From assembly GCF_003226255.1 (NCBI RefSeq), contig NZ_QJST01000001.1, positions 62,001-126,000 of the forward strand: a stretch of DNA of 64,000 bases, written 5' to 3'. A program made the translations under genes and the position numbers. Positions 26,454-35,162 of this stretch are shown here, in pieces. How positions within the stretch are numbered: position 1 is the first letter of the stretch; the number at the start of each line of letters is the position of its first letter. The notes beneath the pieces were generated by a model. The model searched no databases, had not been told where the DNA came from, and saw only the letters and a program-made list of their open reading frames with translations. Origin of the DNA: Idiomarina fontislapidosi (GTDB lineage: Bacteria > Pseudomonadota > Gammaproteobacteria > Enterobacterales > Alteromonadaceae).

Positions 26454-28358
26454 ATGCTTTTGAAGATTCTGGCTTGGCCCAGGAACTTGAAACGTATAGT
26501 GGCGGCTACAGCGGATGTATTAGGAATTTCACTGGCACTTTGGTTTGCTGTTAGTGTTGAAAGCCGTCAACTGTATATGACATACGATATTAAAGCTGGA
26601 CTGTTTGTAATGTCCTTGGCGGGCATTTCCGTACTTCTTTTTTATCGTTTAGGGTTGTATCGTGCGGTCACGCGCCACATTGGTATCAGAGCACTATTTT
26701 CCGTGGTTCTCGGCGTCTTGGCATCGACTCTCATGCTGATATTATTTGATATGGCTTTTGAGACTAGTGCCAACTTGACCGTCATCGTCATATACAGTTT
26801 GTCGGCTTTCATTTTTATCGGTGCGTCGAGATTTGGTGTGCGCTCTGTTTTTAGGCAGATTCAAGCGCGACCCAAAGCGAATGTGATCATTTATGGTGCC
26901 GGTGAGGCCGGACGACAACTTGCGCATGCGCTAATGCATGGCAACGATTATCACCCCATTGCGTTTGTTGATGATGATCAAACCCTGCACGGTGCGTTGA
27001 TTCAACACCTGACTGTCTACCCTCAAACAAAAATCGCTGAGTTAGTAAAAGAGCATAACGTTGAACGTATTTTACTCGCCTTTCCAAGTGCTGGGCGAAG
27101 TGTACGACGCAGTGTAATTGATCAACTTTCACACCTTCCTGTAACGGTTCAGACAATACCGGGTATGGCGGATATTGTTTCTGGAGAAGCGCGCATTGAT
27201 GAACTGCGCGAGGTCAATATTGAAGACTTGTTAGGTCGTGATGCAGTCGCCCCGGACACAAAACTGCTAAATAAAAATATAAAAGATAAAGTTGTAATGG
27301 TTACGGGCGCCGGCGGTTCCATTGGTTCAGAGTTATGCCGCCAAGTTGCACTTCAGAAGCCAAAGGCGCTCATTTTGTTTGAGTGGTCGGAACCTGCTTT
27401 GTATTACATTGACCAAGAATTGCGTGAACAGTCGCCTGAAGTCGCGATCTATCCCTTCGTTGGCTCGGTGCAGGACGAGACGACATTAAGATCGGTGCTT
27501 AATACGCACCGAGTTGATACGATTTATCACGCAGCTGCTTACAAGCATGTCCCCATGGTCGAGATGAATATCGTACAGGCGGTAAAAAACAATGTGTTGG
27601 GCACTCTCTGTACGGCGGAAGCCGCGATAGAAGCTGGTGTTGAAAAATTTGTTCTCGTATCGACCGATAAAGCCGTGCGCCCGACCAATGTCATGGGAGC
27701 AACTAAACGGATGGCTGAACTGGTGTTGCAAGGTTTGGCTCAACACGCCAGTACCACGGCGTTTTGTATGGTGCGATTTGGCAATGTGCTGGGTTCATCA
27801 GGTTCTGTAGTGCCAAAGTTTCGCGAACAAATCAAACAAGGTGGACCCATTACGCTGACGCACAAAGATATTACCCGTTACTTTATGACGATTCCAGAGG
27901 CTGCTCAATTGGTTATCCAAGCGGGGGCGATGGGTAATAAAGGGGATGTCTTTGTTCTTGATATGGGCGAACCGATAAAAATATACGACTTAGCACAGCA
28001 AATGATTCGACTTTCGGGACTGACACCGAAGAGTGAAGCGTTTCCTGATGGTGATATTGAAATTGCTATTACCGGTCTCCGTCCCGGAGAGAAGCTGTAC
28101 GAGGAACTGATTATTGGTGACAACGATCAAAACACGCAGCATCCTCGAATTCGCCGAGCATCCGAGTGGGCCGCAGACTGGTCAGAAGTTGGCTTGATAT
28201 TGCGGGACATACGGCGCTGTTGTGCAGCCATGGATGGGCAAGGTTTGCGCCGTGTGCTGGAGGGGGCTCCGACCAGTTACACGCCCAATAGCCGGTGTGT
28301 CGATTTACACCGTCCGCATCATGTTAAGTTACAACTGCAGAAAAAGCTGGCGTTCTAA
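26454..28358 (+). CDS. WbpM/CapD-type nucleotide-sugar 4,6-dehydratase
   Basis: This 634-residue inner-membrane protein has four N-terminal helices (about residues 10-120), a Rossmann-like CoA-binding-fold domain (about 140-260) and an SDR catalytic domain (about 280-580). The SDR domain has the cofactor motif GAGGSIGSE and active-site region VSTDKAVRPTNVMGATKR, where Met replaces the usual Tyr, as is normal for the long WbpM-type enzymes. These convert UDP-GlcNAc to its 4-keto-6-deoxy derivative for surface polysaccharides. It stands alone here, without glycosyltransferases or flippase. No strong ribosome site is seen; AAGGA lies 13 bases upstream. Confidence 0.87.
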   Translation: MLLKILAWPRNLKRIVAATADVLGISLALWFAVSVESRQLYMTYDIKAGLFVMSLAGISVLLFYRLGLYRAVTRHIGIRALFSVVLGVLASTLMLILFDMAFETSANLTVIVIYSLSAFIFIGASRFGVRSVFRQIQARPKANVIIYGAGEAGRQLAHALMHGNDYHPIAFVDDDQTLHGALIQHLTVYPQTKIAELVKEHNVERILLAFPSAGRSVRRSVIDQLSHLPVTVQTIPGMADIVSGEARIDELREVNIEDLLGRDAVAPDTKLLNKNIKDKVVMVTGAGGSIGSELCRQVALQKPKALILFEWSEPALYYIDQELREQSPEVAIYPFVGSVQDETTLRSVLNTHRVDTIYHAAAYKHVPMVEMNIVQAVKNNVLGTLCTAEAAIEAGVEKFVLVSTDKAVRPTNVMGATKRMAELVLQGLAQHASTTAFCMVRFGNVLGSSGSVVPKFREQIKQGGPITLTHKDITRYFMTIPEAAQLVIQAGAMGNKGDVFVLDMGEPIKIYDLAQQMIRLSGLTPKSEAFPDGDIEIAITGLRPGEKLYEELIIGDNDQNTQHPRIRRASEWAADWSEVGLILRDIRRCCAAMDGQGLRRVLEGAPTSYTPNSRCVDLHRPHHVKLQLQKKLAF

Positions 28359-28473
28359 TATATTTTTTCGCTATACAACCTACAAATTTGTGGGTTGATC
28401 CGCAGTGTATTGCAATTCTCATGCTACTCGCCATAATCGAAACTACTTATCAACGATTGCAGTGAGAAAAAGT

Positions 28474-29871
28474 ATGAAAAAACTGTCCACGTTATTGTTA
28501 GGGATTGGCATCGTGGGTGCGACAAGCGCTGTCGCGCAGGATGCGGTTACCTACACTGATCAAGAAAAACTCCATGATATTGCTGAGGCTGTGCAAGCGG
28601 ACCGTATTGAGCAAGACATCCGCAAGCTTGTCAGTTTTGGTACACGACATACTTTATCGGAAACCGAATCCGACACGCGGGGCATTGGTGCGGCGCGTCG
28701 TTGGGTGTATGAAGAGTTTCAGCGTATCTCAGACGACTGTGGTGGCTGTCTGGAAGTCATGTATGTCTCTGACATTATTGAGGGCGAGGAGCGTATCCCA
28801 AACGCCACGGAAGTGAAGAGTGTTATCGCTATTCAACGTGGTACAACCGATCCGGACCGTTATGTGCTGATGTCGGGTGATATTGATTCGCGCGTGAGTG
28901 ATGTGATGGACTCGACTTCCGATGCGCCGGGTGCCAATGACAACGCCTCAGGTGTTGCGGGAACGCTTGAGGCAGCGCGCGTGTTGAGTCAATATAATTT
29001 TGATGGTTCGATTGTTTACGCAGCGCTTTCGGGCGAGGAACAAGGGCTCTTTGGCGGTAAGATTTTAGCCAGCAAAGCAAAACAAAATAAATGGCGCATC
29101 ATGGCGGTATTGAACAACGACATGATTGGTAACATTGAAGGCATCAATGGCGTTATCAATAATACCACCGCGCGTATTTTTGCCGAAGGCACACGCATGG
29201 ATGAATCGGATCGCGAAGCGACCATGCGTCGTTTCTATGGCGGTGAGAACGATTCACCCTCACGCAACTTAGCGCGTTATATTGATACGATGGCGGATCG
29301 CTATATTCCTAATCTGGATACCATGATCATCTATCGCTTGGATCGCTTCGGTCGCGGTGGTCATCACCGTCCGTTCAACGATTTGGGGTACCCGGGCGTG
29401 CGCATTATGGAAACCAACGAGAATTATAACCGCCAGCACCAGGATTTACGCACCGAAAACGGTATTGAATATGGTGATACCATTGATGGTGTAGACTTTG
29501 ATTATGCGGCTAAGTTAACGGCGTTGAATGCGGTATCGTTGGCGGGTATGAGCTGGGCGCCGGAGCCTCCGCAGAACGTTGATATTCGTGGTGCCGTGCA
29601 GCCTTCGACCACATTAACGTGGGATGATGCCCGTGGTGAAGACAATGTCATGGGGTACAAAGTTTACTGGCGATTGACCTCTGAGCCGCAATGGCAGTGG
29701 AGTCGCTATGTCGGTGATGTGAACGAATATACGCTTGAGAACGTAGTGATTGATAACTACATTTTTGGAGTTGCCAGTGTAAGCCCCGATGGGTTCGAGA
29801 GTCCTGTCGTATTCCCTGGGCCAGCGGGCGAGTTCTCAATCGAGTTCGAGGATGACACAGACAACAACTAA
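28474..29871 (+). CDS. Secreted M28-family zinc peptidase with Fn3-like domain
   Basis: This 465-residue protein has a signal peptide (about 1-21, ending AVAQ). The M28 catalytic domain shows PGANDNASGV, SGEEQGLFGG, the Asp of LNNDMIGN and a late His in GHHRPFND. The first zinc position, normally His-x-Asp, reads GDIDSR, so His is replaced by Asp. A C-terminal fibronectin-III-like domain (about 370-455, PPQNVDIRG to FGVASVSPDG) may bind substrate or envelope. The end overlaps the amidoligase start by 20 bases, placing it first in a coupled four-gene operon. Translation starts at MKKLST. Confidence 0.83.
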   Translation: MKKLSTLLLGIGIVGATSAVAQDAVTYTDQEKLHDIAEAVQADRIEQDIRKLVSFGTRHTLSETESDTRGIGAARRWVYEEFQRISDDCGGCLEVMYVSDIIEGEERIPNATEVKSVIAIQRGTTDPDRYVLMSGDIDSRVSDVMDSTSDAPGANDNASGVAGTLEAARVLSQYNFDGSIVYAALSGEEQGLFGGKILASKAKQNKWRIMAVLNNDMIGNIEGINGVINNTTARIFAEGTRMDESDREATMRRFYGGENDSPSRNLARYIDTMADRYIPNLDTMIIYRLDRFGRGGHHRPFNDLGYPGVRIMETNENYNRQHQDLRTENGIEYGDTIDGVDFDYAAKLTALNAVSLAGMSWAPEPPQNVDIRGAVQPSTTLTWDDARGEDNVMGYKVYWRLTSEPQWQWSRYVGDVNEYTLENVVIDNYIFGVASVSPDGFESPVVFPGPAGEFSIEFEDDTDNN

Positions 29872-30847
29872 GCGTTTTAAACCATTGCAGCGGCCAGAGA
29901 CTGACTCTGGTCAGCTGCGCACCATTGGCTTCGAAATCGAATTCAGTGGATTATCGGTGCAGCAGACATTAGATGTGCTGCAAGCTCACCTTCAAGGTCA
30001 AGTCGACCATATTTCACTGGCTGAACGTAGCATCCAACATGAGTCGCTGGGCACCTTTCATATAGAGCTCGATTGGAGCTATCTCAAACGTATCGCGCGC
30101 GAGCGACCCACGAGCGGCACACCTGAACATATCTGGCTTGAAGAATTACACGCATTGGCTGAACGCATGGTGCCGATGGAAATCGTTTGTCCGCCAATGA
30201 CGCTGGCGCAGTGCGAGTGTTTGTTTCCAATTATCAAAGCGCTGCGCGAAGCGGGTGCCAAAGGCACCGATGAATCTTGGATAGCGGCCTACGGCGTGCA
30301 TGTCAATCCGCAAGTCGCGAGTGAAGATAGCACTGATGTGCTGCGTTATGTCCAGGCGTTTTCGTTATTGCAATGGTGGCTCTTTAAAGCGCTTAAAGTC
30401 GACACGACGCGTAAGCTCAGTCCTTATATTGATAAATATCCAGAGGCTTACATTCGTCATCTCTGTACGCAGTCCGAAGTCTCTCAAGGCCAGTTAATTG
30501 ATGACTACTTGCGATACAACGCGTCGCGTAATCGGGCGCTGGATATGTTGCCGCTATTTTCGCACTGGCGGCCTGAAGTGGTGGCGAAGGCGGTGGGAGA
30601 TGAAAAAGTAGGCGCCCGCCCAACGTTTCACTTTCGGTTGCCCAACTGTCAGATTGAGCAAAAAAACTGGCAACTGGATAGCGCTTGGCATAGTTGGTGG
30701 GTGGTTGAGCAACTGGCGAATGACAGCGACGCTTTAGCGTACTGGAAGCAAGCCTTCTTAGCGGCGGATCGGCCGCTGGTCGGCGTTGATGAATCGGCAT
30801 GGATAGATAGGATAGCGTCATGGTTGCACGACCGCGCGTGGTGGTAA
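29852..30847 (+). CDS. Amidoligase-family enzyme (GS-like ATP-dependent ligase)
   Basis: This 331-residue protein resembles the putative amidoligase family (Pfam Amidoligase_2), a glutamine-synthetase-like fold predicted to form amide bonds between carboxylates and amines. Conserved elements seen are GFEIEFSG (residues 26-33), FHIELDWS, PMEIVCPPMT, YGVHVNPQ and RPTFHFRLPNCQIE near the C-terminus. The start ATG overlaps the peptidase stop, and its stop overlaps the next gene by 28 bases. Such genes often neighbour glutamine amidotransferase-like hydrolases, as here. The substrate is unknown; a peptide or peptidoglycan-related amide is inferred. Confidence 0.82.
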   Translation: MTQTTTKRFKPLQRPETDSGQLRTIGFEIEFSGLSVQQTLDVLQAHLQGQVDHISLAERSIQHESLGTFHIELDWSYLKRIARERPTSGTPEHIWLEELHALAERMVPMEIVCPPMTLAQCECLFPIIKALREAGAKGTDESWIAAYGVHVNPQVASEDSTDVLRYVQAFSLLQWWLFKALKVDTTRKLSPYIDKYPEAYIRHLCTQSEVSQGQLIDDYLRYNASRNRALDMLPLFSHWRPEVVAKAVGDEKVGARPTFHFRLPNCQIEQKNWQLDSAWHSWWVVEQLANDSDALAYWKQAFLAADRPLVGVDESAWIDRIASWLHDRAWW

Positions 30848-31503
30848 CGGGTAATGCGCGCCGTTGGTCTCCGTCGTGGTGGTGCACGCAGCTGACACTG
30901 TGGCTGCTGGGCGCCCGCGCTGTCCGTGTCAGTACACGTCATCGCGTTTCGCGCAACGCTGATATTGATGCACTGATTATCGGTGGGGGCGATGATATTA
31001 GCCCGAACCACTATGGTCAGCCGGCTAAGCCGGATGGCGATTACGATCCTGCGCGCGATGCACTGGAGATAGAGTGGATAAAGTGGGCACTGAAAACGGA
31101 CACTCCCATGCTGGGTATCTGCCGTGGAGCGCAGTTAATCAATGTCATTTTGGGAGGCGAACTGAACCAAAATATTCGTTCCCTGCGTAAAAGAACTTAC
31201 AATCGGCCAGGCTTATTACCTACTAAACAAGTTTGGCTGAAGCCGTCCTCGACAGTTCGGGCTGCGGTAAAGAAAAGCAAGTTACGTGTGAATAGCCTGC
31301 ATTATCAGGTGGTGACTAAACCGGGTGAACATATGGTGCCGGTGGGCTGGGATTTAGACCAATTTATCCAAGCGACGGAGCATTCGACACGCGCCATCAT
31401 AGGCGTTCAGTGGCACCCCGAATATTTGTTTTACTTGCCTAGTGAGCGTCGCCTATTTGCTTGGTTGTTGAGTTGTGTTTCTGCGCGAAAGGAGCGTCCG
31501 TGA
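30820..31503 (+). CDS. Class-I glutamine amidotransferase-like hydrolase (peptidase C26)
   Basis: This 227-residue protein is of the gamma-glutamyl-GABA hydrolase (PuuD-like) type. The catalytic nucleophile is Cys101 in LGICRGAQLINV, with His199 and Glu201 in GVQWHPEYL; IIGGGDDISPNHY and NSLHYQ are further family motifs. It could hydrolyse gamma-glutamyl amides or release ammonia for the coupled amidoligase. The start ATG overlaps the amidoligase end by 28 bases and the stop overlaps the next gene's GTG (GTGA), indicating translational coupling. No signal peptide, so cytoplasmic. Confidence 0.87.
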   Translation: MVARPRVVVTGNARRWSPSWWCTQLTLWLLGARAVRVSTRHRVSRNADIDALIIGGGDDISPNHYGQPAKPDGDYDPARDALEIEWIKWALKTDTPMLGICRGAQLINVILGGELNQNIRSLRKRTYNRPGLLPTKQVWLKPSSTVRAAVKKSKLRVNSLHYQVVTKPGEHMVPVGWDLDQFIQATEHSTRAIIGVQWHPEYLFYLPSERRLFAWLLSCVSARKERP

Positions 31504-32567
31504 AAAAGGTTTTAGCGAGTGTATTCGCCCTCATTCTGATGGCCTGTAGCAACAGCGAGCAAATTGAAATTACGCAAGAAGCACCGCCGCATCACACTGA
31601 GGAAGGCTTTAAGAATTTACACGGACCCGAGAAGCAAAGCGGCTTTTTCGACTACTGGTACATGCGCTGGTTTGGCGATACCGAGTGGGCTGATCAAACT
31701 GAGCAAGTGGATGAAATCCCTTTTAAGCGCACTGATCGGGCACGTATTGCGCATCCTGATCCTGAACAACGGCAAGTGACGTGGATAGGGCATTCGACAT
31801 TTTTATTGCAGTATCAAGGCAAGACGGTGCTGACCGATCCTATCTTCAGTGAACGTGCGTCGCCTGTGAGTTTTATGGGGCCACAACGGTTGACCGAACT
31901 TCCTGTGCAATTATCTGACTTGCCACCGATTGATGCGGTCATCATCTCGCACGATCATTATGATCATTTGGATGCTGACACCATTGAGGCACTTGGTAAC
32001 TCGACTCACTATTATGTGCCGTTGGCGCTCAAGCCTTGGTTTATTGAACAAGGTATTGATGAAGAGAATGTGACGGAACTCGATTGGTGGCAGGGCGCGA
32101 GCCATACCGACTCGTTGCGTATTCATGCCGCGCCGAGTCAACATTGGTCGGGTCGTAGTTTGTGGGACCGCTTTGAGACCTTGTGGGCGAGTTATGTCGT
32201 AGATATTGGTGACTGGCGCGTATGGTTTGGTGGCGACACAGGTTATAACCCTATTCAATTTAAAGAGATCGGCAACGTATTTGATAACATTGACCTTGCG
32301 TTGATGCCGGTGGGCGCCTACTTGCCACGTTGGTTTATGAAAATGCCTCACGTTGACCCCCAACAAGCGACTTTGATTCATCGAGACATCGGCGCTAAGC
32401 GCAGCATTACGATGCATTGGGGCGCTTTTCAGCTTGCTGCAGAGGGTATCCCACAAACCCTCAATGATATTAAGCAAGCACGCACCGATGCCGGCTTAAC
32501 TGATAGTGAGTTTCGGATAATGCCGGTCGGTGCGACTGAAACCCTTCCGTTCGATTCTGCTGAATAA
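31500..32567 (+). CDS. NAPE-PLD-like metallo-beta-lactamase-fold lipoprotein
   Basis: This 355-residue protein has a lipobox (LILMAC, Cys about residue 16), so it is anchored in the envelope. The MBL domain shows WIGHSTFLLQ, the metal motif SHDHYDHLD, GGDTGYN and a late TMHWGAF, close to the N-acylphosphatidylethanolamine phospholipase D-like group. It likely hydrolyses a phospho- or lipid substrate in the periplasm. The GTG start is fused to the preceding stop in GTGA, so it is the fourth gene of the amidoligase operon. Why a cytoplasmic amide ligase is coupled to envelope hydrolases is not known. Confidence 0.83.
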   Translation: MKKVLASVFALILMACSNSEQIEITQEAPPHHTEEGFKNLHGPEKQSGFFDYWYMRWFGDTEWADQTEQVDEIPFKRTDRARIAHPDPEQRQVTWIGHSTFLLQYQGKTVLTDPIFSERASPVSFMGPQRLTELPVQLSDLPPIDAVIISHDHYDHLDADTIEALGNSTHYYVPLALKPWFIEQGIDEENVTELDWWQGASHTDSLRIHAAPSQHWSGRSLWDRFETLWASYVVDIGDWRVWFGGDTGYNPIQFKEIGNVFDNIDLALMPVGAYLPRWFMKMPHVDPQQATLIHRDIGAKRSITMHWGAFQLAAEGIPQTLNDIKQARTDAGLTDSEFRIMPVGATETLPFDSAE

Positions 32568-32650
32568 ATTTCGATAATGTTGATCTAGCAAGTCATAATC
32601 GATGTATTAGTATTCGATTTAATTGAACAATCGTTTTAACAGGATTATCT

Positions 32651-34282
32651 ATGACCATCGCGCAGCGACTCTATGCAGGTTTTGCTTTTATCATCCTACT
32701 GATTATCGGTGTCACCATTGTGGGTACCTATCAAGTTGGGCAAATTGACCAAACACTAAGACAAGTGAATGAGGTCGGCAGCGAGAAACAACGCTACGCG
32801 ATTAATTTCCGTGGGAGCGTGCATGACCGAGCGATTGCGTTGCGTGACCTTGTAATTACGAAGCAAGACGGCGAGCGAGCCGAATTTCGTGCGCTCATTG
32901 ATGAACTCCAGTCTGCTTATTCGACAGCGCAACAGGGCATGGAGAGCATTATCAGTGATCCACGCTATGTAAATGACAAAGAAAAGCAATTACTTGCGCG
33001 TATCAACGATATCCAGGAACAAGCATTAGCGACCTCGGACCGACTTTATCAACTGCTCGCGCAAGGTCAGCGCCAACAAGCACAGGATTTTGTTCTGAGT
33101 GATGTATCGCCTGCGTACGCCGAGTGGTTAGTGCGCATTAACGCATTTATCGACTATCAAGAGCAGAATATTGCCGAAGGCGTAGATGGTGTATTAGAGC
33201 GTAGTAACGGCTTCGCGATTTTAATGTGGTGCGTGGCGTTGCTGTCTGCACTGGTTGCCGCTGCAATCAGCTATTACATTGTGCGTCGTCTGACTCATAC
33301 GCTAGGTGGGGAGCCTGAGGCGGTGGTTGATGTATTAGAGCGAATTGCATCGGGTGATTTGACGGTTGAAACTCGCTCTAAGTTCGAAGGAAGTTTGATG
33401 GCGCAGGTTAACCGTATGGTGCGTCAGTTGCGTGCCTTGGTAAAAGAAGTCGATGAAACGTCTGACCAGCTATTGAATGCCTCGGGTGAGTTGAGTGAAA
33501 CCAGCGATAACAACACCAAGATGGTTATTCGTCAGCAGGATGAGACGACTCAAGGCGCTACGGCGATTAATCAGATGTCGCAAACGGTTGCTGAAGTGGC
33601 TTCGCACACCAATGAAGCAGCACAGTTAGCCGATGAGACCGACCGCGAAACGCAAACGGGTAGTGCAGAGGTGGCGGCGACTATCCGTTCAATCGAACAA
33701 CTTGCCGAAGAAGTGGAAAGTGCCGGCGCAGTGATTGTTGAACTGAGTGAAAACACCGCCGAGATTGATAAAGTGCTTGAGGTGATTGAGGGCATTGCGG
33801 ATCAAACTAACTTACTGGCACTGAATGCGGCGATTGAGGCAGCACGTGCTGGTGATCATGGACGCGGATTCTCGGTGGTTGCTGATGAGGTGCGTGCTCT
33901 GGCTAACCGTACGCAGGAATCAACACAAAGCATTCAGCAGCGTATCGAAACAATGCGCACCAGTGCTTCACAAGCGGTTAATGTCATGCAACGCGGGCAA
34001 GAGCAGGCCGGCAATAGTGTTGAGCAAGCTCGCCGAGCGGGTAAGTCGTTAGACACGGTTAATCATGTGGTTAAGCAGATGACCGACATGAACGCGCAGA
34101 TTGCGACAGCTGCGGAAGAACAAAGCTCTGTTGCGGAAGAGATTAATCGGAACTTTCATAAAATTACTGAAGCGACCGAAGAAACCGCGGCGGGCTCTGA
34201 GCAGGTCAGTGAGTCAAGCCGTCAGCTGAATGAGCTTGCACGTAATCTAAGCGAACGCGTCAAGCGTTTCAAAACGTCTTAG
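32651..34282 (+). CDS. Methyl-accepting chemotaxis protein (4-helix-bundle sensor)
   Basis: This 543-residue chemoreceptor has a helix at about 8-28, a periplasmic four-helix-bundle-like domain of about 160 residues containing the subgroup motif [15 protein letters not shown], a second helix at about 190-212, a HAMP domain starting near LGGEPEAV, and the signalling tip [23 protein letters not shown] precedes the ATG. It stands alone between the amidoligase operon and the tRNA-Ser gene. Its ligand is unknown, and no pentapeptide tether is seen. Confidence 0.88.
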   Translation: MTIAQRLYAGFAFIILLIIGVTIVGTYQVGQIDQTLRQVNEVGSEKQRYAINFRGSVHDRAIALRDLVITKQDGERAEFRALIDELQSAYSTAQQGMESIISDPRYVNDKEKQLLARINDIQEQALATSDRLYQLLAQGQRQQAQDFVLSDVSPAYAEWLVRINAFIDYQEQNIAEGVDGVLERSNGFAILMWCVALLSALVAAAISYYIVRRLTHTLGGEPEAVVDVLERIASGDLTVETRSKFEGSLMAQVNRMVRQLRALVKEVDETSDQLLNASGELSETSDNNTKMVIRQQDETTQGATAINQMSQTVAEVASHTNEAAQLADETDRETQTGSAEVAATIRSIEQLAEEVESAGAVIVELSENTAEIDKVLEVIEGIADQTNLLALNAAIEAARAGDHGRGFSVVADEVRALANRTQESTQSIQQRIETMRTSASQAVNVMQRGQEQAGNSVEQARRAGKSLDTVNHVVKQMTDMNAQIATAAEEQSSVAEEINRNFHKITEATEETAAGSEQVSESSRQLNELARNLSERVKRFKTS

Positions 34283-34307
34283 AATTAGCCACTCGGTGTT
34301 TTGGCTC

Positions 34308-34336
34308 TTGATTTAAGCGGCTAAAACACCTAGTAT
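34308..34336 (+). promoter_or_regulatory. Sigma70 promoter of tRNA-Ser
   Basis: TTGATT (34308-34313) and TAGTAT (34331-34336) are separated by 17 bases. A GC-rich discriminator (ACGCGCCC) follows just before the mature tRNA 5' end at 34348, typical of growth-rate-controlled stable RNA promoters. Confidence 0.65.
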
Positions 34337-34347
34337 ACGCGCCCTAT

Positions 34348-34435
34348 GGAGAGGTGTCCGAGTGGCTGAAGGAGCACGCCTGGAAAGTGTGTATACGGCA
34401 ACGTATCGAGGGTTCGAATCCCTCTCTCTCCGCCA
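34348..34435 (+). tRNA. tRNA-Ser (anticodon GGA)
   Basis: An 88-base gene with acceptor stem GGAGAGG pairing with TCTCTCC (one G-U), anticodon loop CTGGAAA giving GGA, a long variable arm as expected for serine, and T-arm GAGGGTTCGAATCCCTC. CCA is encoded. It reads UCC and UCU codons. A promoter lies upstream and a strong terminator follows within 15 bases, so it is a single-gene unit. Confidence 0.95.
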
Positions 34436-34446
34436 AATCAAAAAAA

Positions 34447-34469
34447 ACCGCCTTTACGGCGGTTTTTTT
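34447..34469 (+). terminator. Rho-independent terminator of tRNA-Ser
   Basis: CCGCC and GGCGG flank a short TTTAC loop, followed by a run of seven T and preceded by seven A, so it can act in both directions. Confidence 0.88.
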
Positions 34470-34478
34470 ATGCCCGCC

Positions 34479-34537
34479 GTAGCTTGCGCCTTGGGCGCAA
34501 GGGCGGTGCCTGTTGTCGCGCAAGATGCGCGACCTAC
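34479..34537. repeat. REP-like inverted pair (BIME-like unit)
   Basis: GTAG followed by hairpin CTTGCGCC/GGCGCAAG, then a second hairpin GTCGCGCA/TGCGCGAC ending in CTAC. The two GTAG tetranucleotides face outward, the usual layout of paired REP elements. The right-hand CTAC contains the stop codon of the ABC ATPase gene on the minus strand. The same two hairpins form the arrays at 35163 and 37686. Confidence 0.75.
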
Positions 34538-35121
34538 GCCAATACAATGGATTTGTTATCGATATGTAACTTGCGCCTTGGGCGCAAGTTGGTGAGCTGC
34601 TCGCTATGATCAATGACGATAGAAGGGCGTTGAATTCCGGCTAAGCTTTGGTTCAACATGGCGACGCTGGCTGAATCTAGACCGTTAAAGGGTTCATCAA
34701 GTAATAGCCAGTGTCCGTTGCCTGAGAGCGCCAGTATCAATTTGAGCTTTTGTTGATTTCCTTGCGAAAGCTTACCTACCGTTGCTGTTAAACAATCTGA
34801 GAACTGGAAAGCTGCAATCAATTGACTGCGCTGTGTGGTGTCGCAACGTTGATACTTATCGTATAGCGAAAACACGGTAGTTACCGTCATGTTGTCGGGG
34901 ATTTGAATACTATCGGCAACGAGGTCGGGGCGATCGTCAACGTTCAACGAGCCCGAGCTGGGCATGATTAACCCGCTAAGAAGTTGTAAAAAAGTGGACT
35001 TTCCCGCACCGTTTTTACCTGTTAGCTGATACTGCCCTTCTGGCAGCGCGAGCGTAACGGAATCTAAAATTAAGTTATCACCGAGTTTTAGGCTGACATT
35101 ATTCAATTCAATGTTGGTCAT
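34534..35121 (-). CDS. Orphan ABC-type ATPase with REP-derived C-terminus
   Basis: This 195-residue ATP-binding subunit has Walker A GKNGAGKST, signature LSQGNQQKL, Walker B WLLLDEPF and H-loop His in IDHSEQL. It is similar in size to CcmA/heme-exporter-like or short antibiotic-type ATPases, but no permease gene is adjacent. The last residues after the H-loop (NLRPRRKL) are encoded by a REP hairpin at 34565-34587, and the stop codon falls in another REP at 34534. The natural tail therefore seems to have been rewritten by repeat insertion. The nucleotide-binding core is complete, so it may still function. Confidence 0.75.
   Translation of the reverse strand: MTNIELNNVSLKLGDNLILDSVTLALPEGQYQLTGKNGAGKSTFLQLLSGLIMPSSGSLNVDDRPDLVADSIQIPDNMTVTTVFSLYDKYQRCDTTQRSQLIAAFQFSDCLTATVGKLSQGNQQKLKLILALSGNGHWLLLDEPFNGLDSASVAMLNQSLAGIQRPSIVIDHSEQLTNLRPRRKLHIDNKSIVLA
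34565..34587. repeat. REP-like hairpin inside the ABC ATPase gene
   Basis: GTAA followed by CTTGCGCC...GGCGCAAG, the same stem as in the neighbouring arrays, with the GTAG tetranucleotide changed to GTAA. It lies in the 3' coding part of the ABC ATPase gene and encodes Asn-Leu-Arg-Pro-Arg-Arg-Lys-Leu. Confidence 0.7.
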
Positions 35122-35162
35122 TTATGTGCATCTTTTAAGCGGATATCTGCCGCCATGGTACG

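Noticed and set aside
34344..34613. Antisense reading frame with the REGFEPS-like sequence
   Set aside because: This is the well-known spurious frame produced by the complement of tRNA-Ser; the tRNA is certain.
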